A DNA stretch of 64,000 bases from Ischnura elegans (GCF_921293095.1 NC_060253.1:96985073-97049072), one strand, 5' to 3'. Positions 56,801-64,000 are shown, counted from the stretch's first letter. A program made the numbers and translations. The notes: generated from the sequence alone by a model not told the origin.

Positions 56801-59168
56801 AAATAGATGTAGCAGTAAATTAATAGATGCTGCAGTATAATACAAACATTATGACAGTGTAACAAAGAAATAAGGATTTGAATTTTGCACCAAAAAGAGA
56901 AGTATTCTAAAAACCATACGCAGAAGACGAGACAACTTAGTTGGCCACATTATAAGTCATGATGGCCTGATGAAAACGATCATTGAAGGACAGGATCATG
57001 GAAGGGAAGAAGGGCAAGGGACGGCTCCGAATGAGCTATTGGAATTGGAATTGCGCGAATGCATGAAAGAAATTAGAATTGGGGCTATTTTGATGTCTCG
57101 CATCCACGCATTCTCGCACGTGTTCTAGCAATTCACCGCTTTACACGACGCAATTTTGATTGCGCTTTCGCACGTATCTCAGATTGCGCAATTCCGTGTA
57201 CCGTGTAAAACGGCCTTTAGGATTGTTGACTTATGATGACGATCCTATGTAAAAATCTTCCACCGCTGCAAGCGTCACGCGTGTTCTTTCATTTTACAGT
57301 TCACGCACTGAGAGGGTAAAAAAATAAAAGATGCTGAAATAGCCCAGGGTTCCTCGAGGTTCGGTCCTGGGGCCCCACAGGATAAGGGGTTACCCGCCCG
57401 CCGCACAGTGGGTGGAAATCGGAAAAAGCCGGACAAAATTACAAAATGGCTTTTTTTGAGTTATAAACTTGCGCCGGCCCTGGCCAGTCCTCCACAGCCC
57501 ACACTTTGTTTAACCTTCTGCATGACGTGTTGAAAATTTTTAAGAGCACGCTTCTCCAAAACCTCTAATCGTCCTCAACGTTGTGCCCTCCTCAACATAA
57601 ACTGTAGTGCTCAAGAGAAGTAAAGAGCAACAGAGGAACAACTCGGAGCCATCGATTGTGCACCCAAATGGGGGAGGCTTTCGTGATTTCAGCAAATATT
57701 TCTTCCTACACTGTATGCATTCATTTAAACACCTAAAAGTACTTGTGTTCTTGGGTTGCACCTATATCTTAGTGATTTAAGTGTGGGTAAAAATCCTGTG
57801 CCGTTAATATTATTAGTTAAACGAACGATGATTGACATTAAAACTCATACTCATAGATAAACATATCATGTTTGCCAACGATTTGAAACTTGAGATCCTA
57901 AGAGTAACTTTTCCGCATCGAAATAAAAGAAATGTAATTAGGAGTGTAAAGAGTTATATTTAATGTTCGTGTTCTGGGTTTCGTTTTTTTAGCAAAGAAT
58001 AACTTCATTTTACTTAGCAGTCGGGTTTCTATAATTAAATAAAGTTAGTGCACTCTTCAAAAGTATATTTCTTTTATTTATGCGATAAATCCCGGGTTTA
58101 ATTATTATATAATTTTCTATATTTCAAATCAAAATACAAGATCGGAGGCATTATGGACATGCTGCTAAAGCGTTGTCAATATTTTATGCCATTCGGTTGC
58201 AAGTACTTTTGCCTCAAGTGTCGTCTGTGTTTGTTCCGCACTCGAACTTGCTCTTGCGGAAGGAAGCCATCTATACTTCCGCTCCTCTCTGACAGCAATC
58301 GCATTGCAAACATTTACTCGAAATTTCTTCTAAACTCTACGCGCAATACAACGACGATGGCCCACCTCCAAAGCCAAAGCCTAATGTGTCCATTGCGCAT
58401 TGGTAACGAACTTCGAGCATTACCAGGTTATAAATTCTAGGAAAAGGAGCATGTAAATTTGTTCATTTTTTCTCGTATCACATTATTAGGGGAGCATGGT
58501 GGTCCAGTAGGTTGAGCCATGAGATGCTGATCGGAGGGCCCTGGGTCCAAATCTCGGGTGAGTCTTACGGACACCCGTTTAAGAGGTAATCGTTATTTTG
58601 TTGTAAAGAGTTACATATCCCATATCGCCCTCTAGGGGAATACATAACAGTGTTCCCAATTTCATCATATGGAAAAGCGATTCCTGTTCCTACTTTGGTC
58701 AATTCTTAATCAGTTTTCAAAAATGTCCTTACCGGAACGACAAGTGAGTGATACAGTTTTTCTCAAGATCTACAAAATAATATTTGCATTCGCAAGGAAT
58801 AGAATAGGAACATTATGTTTTCGATAGATTACCTCTACTCGAAAATAAATGCCGTTTAACAGCTCTAATTAGAGCTTATTTCTCCGTGAAATTCGGTCGC
58901 TCTGAAAGATATCCAATCCGGATTTCTCGAGCAATCTAAGCCTACCGCGCAGCCTCCGAGTCTCTAGCGGCTTCCAGCCTTATTCGTATTAACATCTGTG
59001 TAATACATCCTATATGACAGTAGAAGTTTTTGACGCAAAAATTATTGGAGGCACCCATCGGTGCCCACAGTGTGTTCTGCACCCGGAGCCGCGCTCACCG
59101 CTGTCCGCATCCGCCGCACTCGCCGCCAGGCAGCAGAGGAGCGCCGTCACCGCGTACCGCGCCGCCAT
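35541..59168 (-). CDS. Potassium-dependent Na+/Ca2+ exchanger (SLC24/NCKX family), 8 coding exons, 461 aa
   Basis: Exons, 5' to 3' on the minus strand: 59168-59099, 50252-50061, 46637-46450, 45656-45509, 42443-42330, 40230-39994, 37331-37230, 35875-35541. All junctions are GT-AG and in phase. The protein has a signal peptide (aa 1-19), an ectodomain start [10 protein letters not shown] (33-42), TM1 (54-73) then CDDYFVP, and the alpha-1 repeat (94-138) with TSSPELF and [12 protein letters not shown]. Next come two TMs and a loop of about 60 residues (shorter than in NCKX1/2), two more TMs, and the alpha-2 repeat (324-372) with [10 protein letters not shown] and LGSNSFDIL. Three C-terminal TMs follow. 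Family members exchange Na+ for Ca2+ plus K+ across plasma or organelle membranes. Key acidic positions are E109, E340 (usually Asp) and D367. Length and loop size are closest to NCKX5-like members, but I cannot assign orthology. Confidence 0.93.
36395..36715. repeat. Segmental duplication copy in the last NCKX intron
   Basis: Partner of 34769-35415. It includes AAGTGGGTAAATTAACTTCT, also present in the coding end of exon 8 (35552-35571), so the duplicated unit once reached into that exon. Divergence is moderate, so this is not recent. Confidence 0.7.
37230..37331 (-). CDS. NCKX gene, coding exon 7 (alpha-2 repeat, first half, aa 317-351)
   Basis: Acceptor CTAACAG|GA and donor AAAG|GTAAGT, 102 bp. 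It encodes [20 protein letters not shown], then [10 protein letters not shown]. The acidic position after the Pro is Glu (E340) where most NCKX proteins have Asp. Confidence 0.95.
37486..37650. mobile_element. hAT-like MITE, family B copy 1
   Basis: Starts CAGTGGTAGAATCATGATAG and ends GGATCTGCTACCTG. The inside matches 39723-39880 (GGGGGTTAA, GAATTGGGTACCCAAGGGGG). The target duplication is not clear. It lies in the intron between exons 7 and 6 of the NCKX gene. Confidence 0.55.
37660..39700. other. NCKX intron 6 remainder
   Basis: AT-rich with pyrimidine-rich patches (38360-38600) and a tiny inverted-end piece at 38009-38056 (CAGTGCCGGAACAG ... CACCACTG). A 137-codon minus-strand frame at 39609-39196 has no recognisable similarity and no splice support. 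Confidence 0.45.
39723..39880. mobile_element. hAT-like MITE, family B copy 2
   Basis: A 158-bp element with termini CAGTGGTGGATCCAG and GATCAGCCACTG. It is flanked by TCTGTCAC (39715-39722) and TCCGTCAC (39881-39888), a 7/8 target duplication. It lies 114 bp from the donor of exon 6 of the NCKX gene. Confidence 0.78.
39994..40230 (-). CDS. NCKX gene, coding exon 6 (loop end and two TMs, aa 238-317)
   Basis: Acceptor TTTTCAG|GA and donor ATAG|GTGACA, 237 bp. It encodes a Glu/Ser/Arg-rich loop, a hydrophobic segment ending in [11 protein letters not shown] (the TVPDC string is typical of the family), and [19 protein letters not shown]. Confidence 0.93.
40231..42329. other. NCKX intron 5
   Basis: AT-rich with one SINE fragment (40915-41000). 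No other element or open frame was recognised. Confidence 0.5.
40915..41000 (-). mobile_element. tRNA-derived SINE fragment
   Basis: On the minus strand an A-box-like CTCACAGTGGTATTG is followed by a diverged B box (GGTTTGATTCC), in the spacing of a tRNA-derived SINE. It is embedded in NCKX intron 5. Confidence 0.5.
42330..42443 (-). CDS. NCKX gene, coding exon 5 (start of cytosolic loop, aa 200-238)
   Basis: Acceptor ATGGCAG|TC and donor CCAG|GTAAAG, 114 bp, 37 full codons. It encodes [20 protein letters not shown] and an acidic stretch. MCYND corresponds to the MKYN segment that ends TM5 in relatives. It is part of the central cytosolic loop. Confidence 0.85.
44455..44545 (-). mobile_element. 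tRNA-derived SINE
   Basis: On the minus strand GGCCTAGGTGGGGTCAGGG is followed by GGTTTCGGGTTCAAGTCCC, matching A-box and B-box placement. The surrounding body is short and degenerate. Confidence 0.65.
44893..45159. mobile_element. Probable hAT-like MITE with poly-G core
   Basis: Starts CAGTGATATAGCCAAG and ends CTGGCTATGCTGCTG, related to the CAGTGGCGTAGCCAGG-type termini. It has G and C runs just inside the right end. No convincing target duplication was found. Confidence 0.5.
45509..45656 (-). CDS. NCKX gene, coding exon 4 (aa 151-200)
   Basis: Acceptor TTTGCAG|TGC and donor TTAG|GTGAGT, 148 bp. It encodes [20 protein letters not shown], a membrane segment, a short acidic turn (GDEKVSW) and a second segment [14 protein letters not shown]. 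The order is as in other NCKX proteins. Confidence 0.93.
46450..46637 (-). CDS. NCKX gene, coding exon 3 (alpha-1 repeat, aa 88-150)
   Basis: Acceptor TTCACAG|AT and donor AAA|GTATGA, 188 bp. It encodes [20 protein letters not shown] then PELF, and [17 protein letters not shown]. This is the first of the two ion-binding repeats; E109 in the PELF motif is the conserved acidic residue. AAATSS replaces the usual AAGSSA, a mild change. Confidence 0.95.
47311..47510 (+). pseudogene. Degenerate THAP zinc-finger coding remnant
   Basis: C-X4-C (WCIVPLC), then [13 protein letters not shown], then RDER. In a shifted frame after two stop codons it continues with CYVSEDNFN at the position of the C-X2-H half. 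THAP domains bind transposon ends or promoters. Frame damage and the loss of the final His mark this as a remnant of the 47032-49730 element. Confidence 0.65.
47651..47678. repeat. Small inverted repeat inside the THAP element
   Basis: AAGTGCCTTAAT and ATTAAGGCACTT separated by GATT, perfect 12-bp arms. It could be an internal regulatory or structural part of the transposon. Confidence 0.6.
50061..50252 (-). CDS. NCKX gene, coding exon 2 (aa 24-88)
   Basis: Acceptor CCTTACAG|AT and donor CGCC|GTGAGT, 192 bp. It encodes [20 protein letters not shown], a linker with [12 protein letters not shown]1 ([11 protein letters not shown]) and [12 protein letters not shown], a hallmark NCKX stretch. It is GC-rich, unlike exons 3-8. 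A broken half-copy lies upstream at 51069-51510. Confidence 0.92.
50278..50965. mobile_element. hAT-like element, 688 bp
   Basis: Starts CATGGGCAGATTCATGGGGC and ends GATGCTGAATCCGCCCCTG. GGTCATGACC words sit inverted inside both ends. Flanks GACATAGG and TCTATAGG are at best a decayed 8-bp duplication (5/8). No transposase frame. It lies 25 bp upstream of the exon 2 acceptor of the NCKX gene in transcript sense, so it is very close to the branch-point region. Confidence 0.6.
51060..51695 (-). pseudogene. Tandem half-copy of NCKX exon 2 with upstream intron, disrupted
   Basis: After removal of the hAT insert (51127-51473), the sequence reads like the 5' half of exon 2 with its acceptor: CTCCTTGCAG, then [20 protein letters not shown] and FPDLG. 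Compare [20 protein letters not shown] in the real exon. The match stops at the FP/G position and AT-rich intron DNA follows. The intron upstream of each copy also matches (GTGCTGGGTT, TATTCTCATAT, GAATTTACCCA against GAATTACCCA). It is a partial tandem duplication that cannot supply TM1. Confidence 0.75.
51127..51473. mobile_element. hAT-like MITE with perfect 8-bp target duplication
   Basis: A 347-bp element with termini CAGGGCCGGATTTAGG and TTTTATCCGGCCCTG. It is flanked on both sides by AGTGGCCA (51119-51126 and 51474-51481). Non-coding. It is inserted inside the duplicated half exon of the NCKX gene, and removal restores an uninterrupted match to exon 2. Confidence 0.88.
51700..52020 (-). 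repeat. Repeat body adjoining a SINE head
   Basis: The stretch CGGCTTAACGTCCCATC (about 51945-51961) recurs inverted near 62100-62116 (GATGGGACGTTAAGCCG), next to CCGTTCTT-like wording in both. It appears to be the body of the SINE family whose tRNA-like head lies at 52020-52105. Confidence 0.5.
52020..52105 (-). mobile_element. tRNA-derived SINE head
   Basis: On the minus strand GGGTTGGTGTTGTAGCTATA (A box) and CCGGGTTCGAATCCCGGAAA (B box) are spaced as in tRNA. It is one of the best preserved SINE heads here. No acceptor stem or 3' CCA-type end, so it is not a tRNA gene. Confidence 0.75.
52106..55397. other. NCKX intron 1, middle part
   Basis: AT-rich. One SINE head lies at 53560-53650. 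Other open frames (for example 55105-54749 minus, 118 codons) have no recognisable similarity or splice support. Confidence 0.5.
53560..53650 (-). mobile_element. tRNA-derived SINE head
   Basis: On the minus strand GTGGAAGCCTAGTAGGTAAA (A-box region) is followed by CCCGGGTTCAACTCCCGGG (B box). Confidence 0.68.
55398..55663. mobile_element. hAT-like MITE with perfect 8-bp target duplication
   Basis: A 266-bp element with termini CAGTGGCGGATACAG and CTGTATCCGCCCCTG. It is flanked by GGTTAATG on both sides (55390-55397 and 55664-55671). A GC-rich hairpin (GGGGGGCGCAGGGGGCGCGC then a C run) lies just inside the left end. Non-coding; in NCKX intron 1. Confidence 0.9.
55672..58480. other. NCKX intron 1, unassigned
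   Basis: Mostly AT-rich. A GC-richer patch at 57345-57490 (CAGGGTTCCTCGAGG ... GCGCCGGCCCTGG, with CACAGTGGGTGGAAATCGG inside) looks like one or two decayed DNA-transposon ends. The 95-codon plus frame at 58153-58440 is Cys-rich at its start but matches nothing that I know. Confidence 0.42.
58485..58600 (+). mobile_element. tRNA-derived SINE
   Basis: GCATGGTGGTCCAGTAGGTT (A-box region) is followed by GGGTCCAAATCTCGGG (diverged B box) and a short body. It lies in NCKX intron 1. Confidence 0.62.
58870..58985 (-). mobile_element. Non-LTR retrotransposon fragment
   Basis: Matches 26800-26970: AGCTTATTTCTCCG and CAATCTAAGCCTA-CGCGCAG then CCTCCGAGTCTC. On the minus strand it encodes an [17 protein letters not shown] string. 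A short, internally deleted piece 115 bp inside intron 1 from the exon 1 donor. Confidence 0.7.
59099..59168 (-). CDS. NCKX gene, coding exon 1 (signal peptide, aa 1-24)
   Basis: ATG 59168 in context AATATGG (A at -3, G at +4), ending GACAGCG|GTGAGC, phase 1. It encodes [20 protein letters not shown], a good signal peptide. The frame is open further upstream but without another ATG. The exon is CpG-rich and sits at the promoter. Confidence 0.8.
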
Positions 59169-59370
59169 ATTCCGCTCCTCTGCGCTCGCAGCCAGCCGCA
59201 CTCGCAGGCAGAGAGTCCGTTGCCGCGCCCCAGGAGCAGGCCTCCAGTGAAAGTGAGAAACTCTACTGCACTCCACTGCTCAAATATTGTCTCTCAAGTC
59301 GAGGGCGGCGCCGCGGAAGAGGGAGTGGGGAGGTCACGTGGTGCGGCTGTTGTCTGTTTAGGGGTTATGC
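59169..59370 (-). promoter_or_regulatory. CpG-rich 5' flank of the NCKX gene with E-box
   Basis: A CpG-dense 200 bp immediately upstream of the start codon. It contains GTCACGTG (59333-59340), an E-box of the kind bound by MiT/TFE and USF bHLH-Zip factors. No TATA box. The GGAATATGGCGGC at the start codon overlaps a YY1/Pho-like sequence. It is probably the core promoter and 5' UTR; the start site is not determinable. Confidence 0.45.
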
Positions 59371-59413
59371 CGAAAGTAAATAGTCATAACAAAGCACCGC
59401 ATATAACAAGTTA

Positions 59414-59857
59414 CAGTAAGTCCTCGACATACGAACGAGATGCATTCCAAGACCTCATTCGTAAGTTGAAAAACCCAAGCAAGGCATCAAAAAGTGTAGT
59501 TATCCTTCAGGATGGAGCAATAAATTTCTATTTTGCATTTACTCACGCCGGTGATGAACTGATTTAGTGCGATTATCAATGGGCCATCCGTTTCGCGACA
59601 TTCTATCAGTCATACTTAATGACGCTTTTTATCAAGCAGTGTGCCCCCGAAGGATAATATCTATCTATTATGATAATGTAGTTAGCATTCGTCACGGAAA
59701 AGAATTGAGCATGTACGCGTTAGGTCCAAGGCCCTCCGCGCCGCACCGATAGATGCATCAGTCAACTTCCAAGGATCCAAATTCGAAATTACGGTCAATA
59801 TATGCTCGTATCTCTGAAAATTTGTGGATCGGATGTACGTAAATAGAGGACTGAATG
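59414..59857. mobile_element. mariner-like MITE with TA target sites
   Basis: Left end CAGTAAGTCCTCGACATACG, inverted right end CGTAAATAGAGGACTGAATG; TA dinucleotides flank both sides (59412-59413, 59858-59859). 444 bp, non-coding. It lies upstream of the NCKX promoter. Confidence 0.62.
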
Positions 59858-59944
59858 TACTTTGTAGGCAGTCGCACGCGAGGGTGCTAAGTTATCTACA
59901 TCAACAGTGAATTTGCCCGATTTTGGATTTCGGCTCGGAAAAAG

Positions 59945-60045
59945 ATGACTTGTTGGTGTAGCTGGTAGTACTCTTGACCGGCAATTTGGAGATATGGGCT
60001 TGAATACCAGCTAAGCCAAATGATTTTTTTTCTCGGGTAATTTCA
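59945..60045 (+). mobile_element. tRNA-derived SINE
   Basis: TTGTTGGTGTAGCTGGTAGT (A box) is followed by GGGCTTGAATACCAG (diverged B box) and the family body AAATGATTTTTTTTCTCGGG shared with 16780 and 60930. Confidence 0.72.
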
Positions 60046-60929
60046 ATCTTGGATTGAATGAATAATCATTGTTTTCCAAGTTAGATTAGATGGTACGGCA
60101 GATATTAAATAATAAAATAATTACGCAGTAGGTTAATCGATGCACCAAAAAAAAAATAAATTAATTCGAGAACGTTGAAGTTCAACAAATCATTATTCCT
60201 GTGCGGCGTGAAAAATCATTACAGAACCCACTGCCATCATCCTTAAAGTACTAGAAAAAGAGAATATACTTAACTCGAAAGTAAGATCATAAACAAATAA
60301 TAATGAATATAAATCATTGTCCGAATATTTCAAATGATATTCAATTGATTTGAAAGAAATTTTTGTACCGTTGAGTCGGTTTTTTTCTAAATGATATATT
60401 TAAGATTTACCTCATATAACCGAGTACGAAGATAGCAGAATTTAATAAAAAAAGGAGCTTTAAAATTTAATGAGAATGAGACTGAAGCTCTACCCCGAAA
60501 TAATTAGAATAGCGGCTTTATTTTTCAATAAATGTCTTTAATATCATTACGTTTTGTTTATAACTATGTTAGTTTAGTATAATAAATAGAAGTAATTAGA
60601 ATGGCGGCTTTATTCTTCAATACACGTCTTAAGGGCTTAATAACTAAATTTACAATGACATTTATCACTCTTCTAGAGAAACAATTGCAACATGTGTCTT
60701 TCGAGCTGAGTTAGACAATTTTTAAAAGAAATATTACACTGGAGATTCGTTTATGAGAATTTTGAGCCGCAATTTAGCTTATGTTCATCAAAAAAATATG
60801 GTGTGCAAATTAATTTTTTTCCTTTAAAATGATCTATACTTAAGAAAAATATAAATACTTTAGTTTCAAGCCTTAAAACAAAAAATTGAAACACATTATT
60901 CCGTTTTTTAATCGTATCTCCAGTTTTTA

Positions 60930-61030
60930 GTTTTGGTAGCTTAAATGACTAAAGCACCAGAAATCGGGGGATCGGTTCGTATCCCGGTAAAGGCGAATGA
61001 TTTTTTTCTCTGTGGAATTTTTGTACGAGA
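60930..61030 (+). mobile_element. tRNA-derived SINE
   Basis: TTTGGTAGCTTAAATGACTA (A-box region), CGGTTCGTATCCCGG (B box) and body GAATGATTTTTTTCTCTGTG. Same family as the copy 1 kb upstream, which suggests a local cluster. Confidence 0.72.
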
Positions 61031-61389
61031 TATACTCTTCAAACTGAAATCGTTCTTAGAGTGCCGCTCTTCTCGGGTGGCGCAGCGGTGGTTACATGCG
61101 TCCAGGGGCTGCTTGTTAATCATAATCTTATTTCACGGATCTGTCGCACACATGTGCATTCATTCGTAGTGCAACACATTTTTGCTTTATTGTCGGAAAA
61201 TTAGATCATTGAAATGGAGATATGTTCAGAATAGCAAGTTTGACATAATATTAACGAAACAAACACCCTTTGATCCTGAAATTTTGTTCCACTCTTTGTA
61301 TCTCTTTTCGGAAAGTGCAATCAACTTTTACTGAGGAACTACTTTATGTATCCTTAAAAGCTTAGCACGAGAGTAATTATACGTCCTCA

Positions 61390-61570
61390 ATAATACTCCG
61401 CAAGCTGCCTCAATAGGCGTGTGACGGTGGTGTTAGGACACCAGCCGTTTGCATAACGAAAATGAAGAGATGAGCTTACTGAGTCCAATGAAGCAGTTAT
61501 TTTAGTCCTTTATTGTTCATAGTAAAACTGAATTCATATACCTAACCATCCGGAAAATATGTGTCTTAAT
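61390..61570 (-). mobile_element. Non-LTR retrotransposon 3' tail fragment
   Basis: AATACTCCGCAAGCTGCCTC, TAGGCGTGTGACGG and GTTAGGACACCAGCCGTTTG match the tail at 26540-26605. This is only the untranslated end and last codons. Confidence 0.68.
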
Positions 61571-61579
61571 TAAACTATT

Positions 61580-61850
61580 TTGTCGGATTCATAAGGGGGT
61601 CGGGTTGGTGTGGTGACTGGAGGACAAGTAAAGCTCAACACCCTCCGCCCGACCTTCCTCTCCTTAGATTGTCTCTGTAAGTACGCCTGTGCAGACCTAC
61701 CAAATACACGGCAAGGATAAAAAAATACTGTTCCCATCATACGTCCTCGGTAAGCAACCAACTTGCGTCCACAAAACCGTGCTGTCCTCGTATGCCAAAA
61801 TTTGGAGAGAATAGGAAATATGGGTTTGTATTGGTGTTGTGACTAGAGCA
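61580..61850 (+). repeat. SINE-like fragments with A box only
   Basis: GGGGTCGGGTTGGTGTGGTG (61587-61606) and GTATTGGTGTTGTGACTAG (61829-61847) resemble the A-box half of the local SINEs but no B box follows in the right place. Degraded. Confidence 0.4.
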
Positions 61851-61855
61851 GGGGT

Positions 61856-62053
61856 CTCCAATTTACTAGGCCACGATGGCCACATTCCAAGTTCCGAATC
61901 GCCCCGCGGGCTGAATAGCAAATTTGCCGATTACTGAAGTATACGATATTCAATACGACATTCGATACTTGAAACGAGTGCGCGGGCCGGATGAAAGCCC
62001 TCCGCCGGCCGGATCCGGCCGCAATGAATTTTCAGAGATTGCCCGATCCCTGC
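61856..62053. mobile_element. hAT-like MITE, relative of 11737-12048
   Basis: Starts CAGGGGTCTCCAATTTACTA and matches the other copy inverted (GGCCACATTCCAAGTTCCGA, AAATTTGCCGATTACTGAAG, GGCCGGATGAAAGCCC). The end CCGATCCCTG is diverged and no target duplication is visible. Confidence 0.65.
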
Positions 62054-62402
62054 TTGAATGATGTGTGTAGGGCATTTCAAGCACAGCACTCCGTTCTTCA
62101 GATGGGACGTTAAGCCGTGGTCCTCCTGGTGTCTTTCGTTAAGAGCAGACTAATGCCAACGCCGGGTTTCTCTCCAACCTTCCTTCCATACCCTTCTCTC
62201 ATGGCGAAAATGACCTCAGTTCTAGGTATCGGACGTATAACAAAGGTGATGTTATAGGATTATGCTTTCAGTGTCCTCCTGAAAGATGCCTTTTCTTAAT
62301 TTGTCAAGCAAGAGTAATGTAAGCACCTTTTTTAATTCAGAAGAAACATTTAAACTGCCGTTTGGGTGCGTACTAGGAGCACTTTAAATACATCACTGTT
62401 CA

Positions 62403-62548
62403 GATGATGTCTCCATGCTTTTGGGTTTCACCGCCTGGGTTTTTCTTTGCGACAATTTCGACCTGAAGACGCCGGTTGGAATACCGGAGAAACTGTCGTC
62501 GCAAAGAAAATCCACGCGGTGAAAACCAAGAAGCATGGACACATCATC
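62403..62548. repeat. Fold-back repeat with hammerhead-like core
   Basis: Arms 62403-62456 and 62498-62548 are imperfect inverted copies (GGGTTTCACCGC / GCGGTGAAAACC). The loop holds CTGAAGA (62463-62469), a hairpin CCGGT-TGGAAT-ACCGG and GAAAC (62489-62493). It is the clearest of the four hammerhead-like cores, with both conserved boxes intact and a real stem between them. Confidence 0.6.
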
Positions 62549-62989
62549 TAGACAACGCCGCGGAAAACTACGCATCAACATGACTGTTCAAAATATTTCT
62601 CAAGCATTGCAGGGCCAATCGATGCAAACTGTGGGAAAAGAAGATATTCAAGAATAAGTCACGGTAAATTTCCTGTGATGAAAATTAAGAACAATACCCA
62701 GTTTTCAAGGTTGCTACTGTTCCTTGGAGGCCCTGTGCGTAATTGGATTATCGCATTAACACACAGAAACGACATTAGCTTCCACATGCCCCCCACACAA
62801 AAGCGAGCGACTAGATGCATTATGCATGGGGCGCCGATTGATGGGCGCCGCGGCGCCAGAGCCAAGGGACACGAGGCCCAGCCCCAGAGAAATATTGCAG
62901 GGTGGAGGGGTGAGTTGTCCACCGCTAACGGCCAACGACCCAGCGGTTGTCTTGACGCAACTCACTCCTTTAAAACGTTATGCCAAATA

Positions 62990-63584
62990 CAGTAGGTTCC
63001 GTTTAATGGGTCCACCGGTTACTTAGGGTAGCCGCTTAATTGAGGCAGATCTTGAAGAACACAACCCAATAGAGGAATATCCCAGAGTATTCTCCGCTTA
63101 ATTGGGACAGTATGCCGCTTTATTGGGCCATAAGTCGGCGACATAGACTCTATACTCGCGACGAAATTAACAGTTTTTGTTTTTCAGAATACTATTTTTT
63201 TTATTTTCCTCCTTTGATATACTCTTATTTTTCACAAATCTTCCTATTCTTGCCCTATTTTGAAAGCTCTTGTTGTTATACTATCCGTAAAAGGACTTAG
63301 TAAAAGACATTCACTCAGCGTCGCCCGAGGCTGTGAAAAATATTTTTTACTAAAAGGGTTATAAATCTTATAAATGATAATAAATTAACTAAACTCGCTG
63401 ATATATTGATCAAATTAATAGTTTAATAAACTTATCTTGCATTATAAACATTCTTTAGTATTATTTCTATCATTTCAACGTTTGTTTATGCCCATATACA
63501 GGATAGTTCGCCTAATTGGGGCAGCCGCTTAATTGGGGCAAAGTGCACAAGTCCCGATATGTCCCAATTAACCGGAATCTACTG
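62990..63584. mobile_element. pogo/Tigger-like MITE with TA target sites
   Basis: Termini CAGTAGGTTCCGTTTAATGG and CCAATTAACCGGAATCTACTG; TA on both sides (62988-62989, 63585-63586). Internally the word GCCGCTTAATTGGGGCA recurs near both ends, giving extended subterminal repeats. 595 bp, with no transposase frame. These ends are typical of pogo/Tigger-derived miniature elements. Confidence 0.8.
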
Positions 63585-63586
63585 TA

Positions 63587-64000
63587 CTTTAATCTTAAGC
63601 GACGTCTATGCCAGGAGTTTCCGGTACAGACATCCAAAAAAATTTTATTTCCTCTCTTGCCGATCATTTCATTCATCAGTAATCTTAAGTATTTTCATCA
63701 GTCCCTTTCAAAGATTTTAAAATTCAGTTTAAATCCTTCAATGATTTTTACCTTTATTCCATTGAGTGTAATTAATTTAATCCCTCCATTACCGTCTCAG
63801 ATCTTTTTATTACCGACTGCCCATTTATTTATTTATGTCATTCTCAGTAAACATCCATGTGCTGAGTCCGTGATGCCTACTCAACGGAGGCTTCGGAAGT
63901 TACATCAGTGGAAGAAGGGAGTTTTCCACACCTGCGACCTCCGGACTTGACTATATACCTTGGCATCACCTAATATGGACTTACCAGTATACATGCAAAT
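63587..64000 (+). other. Window end, unassigned
   Basis: A 144-codon open frame (63516-63950) starts inside the miniature element and runs on in AT-rich, low-complexity DNA. I see no similarity, signal or splice support and do not call it a gene. Confidence 0.4.

Larger units (their letters stand above)
59860..62400. other. Intergenic DNA upstream of the NCKX gene
   Basis: AT-rich with several repeat pieces listed separately. No exon-like frame was recognised. Confidence 0.5.

Noticed and set aside
59099-59276. Upstream in-frame extension of NCKX exon 1
   Set aside because: The extension would need a GTG start; ATG 59168 has a strong context and gives a proper signal peptide.
59030-59567. 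Overlapping plus-strand frames of 78-168 codons at the NCKX promoter
   Set aside because: They are antisense shadows of the CpG-rich exon 1 and 5' flank, with Arg/Pro/Ala-rich chance composition and no splice support.
63516-63950. 144-codon plus-strand frame at the window end
   Set aside because: It begins inside a miniature element and runs into AT-rich low-complexity sequence, with no similarity or splice signals.
1-64000. CRISPR arrays, rRNA genes, bacterial operons or phage-like modules
   Set aside because: No regularly spaced direct repeats, no rRNA-like sequence, and gene structure with introns shows a eukaryotic nuclear region.

Overview
The window is eukaryotic nuclear DNA, most likely from an arthropod (an insect with a large, repeat-rich genome). 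The evidence is AT-rich introns of 1-9 kb with GT-AG boundaries, small coding exons of 69-335 bp, and many tRNA-derived SINEs, hAT-like and pogo/mariner-like miniature elements and non-LTR retrotransposon tails. I cannot name the species from the sequence alone. Both genes below were assembled exon by exon from splice signals, reading phase and protein similarity that I recognise; no search was run.

Gene 1 (minus strand, 28009 down to 7752) has 12 coding exons joining to 1716 nt, 571 amino acids. It encodes a multi-pass membrane protein of the DUF389 family, which is best known from bacteria and archaea and has no assigned function. It has an N-terminal beta-alpha-beta domain, about six membrane segments carrying the two family signatures, and a long charged cytosolic tail.

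Gene 2 (minus strand, 59168 down to 35541) has 8 coding exons joining to 1386 nt, 461 amino acids. It encodes a potassium-dependent sodium/calcium exchanger (SLC24/NCKX type) with a signal peptide, the alpha-1 and alpha-2 repeats and a short central loop. Its 8.8-kb first intron and 3.4-kb second intron carry many transposons, including a 2.7-kb THAP/P-type element and a broken half-copy of exon 2.

Layout: 1-700 CpG-rich promoter-like DNA; 701-7060 AT-rich intergenic DNA with few features; 7062-28118 gene 1; 28119-35478 intergenic DNA with a CpG-rich promoter-like patch at 29640-29900, repeats and a tandem 328-bp dimer; 35479-59168 gene 2 with its CpG-rich 5' flank to about 59370; 59370-64000 repeat-rich DNA with no gene seen. 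The two genes lie head to tail on the same strand, and nothing in the sequence links their functions.

Most remarkable points: the intron-rich DUF389 gene; a 51-codon upstream ORF overlapping its start; a hAT insertion 22 bp beyond exon 9, with its duplicated target site ending close to the splice donor; four repeats sharing a hammerhead-ribozyme-like core; the disrupted exon-2 duplication in the NCKX gene; and a perfect 42-bp-arm hairpin.
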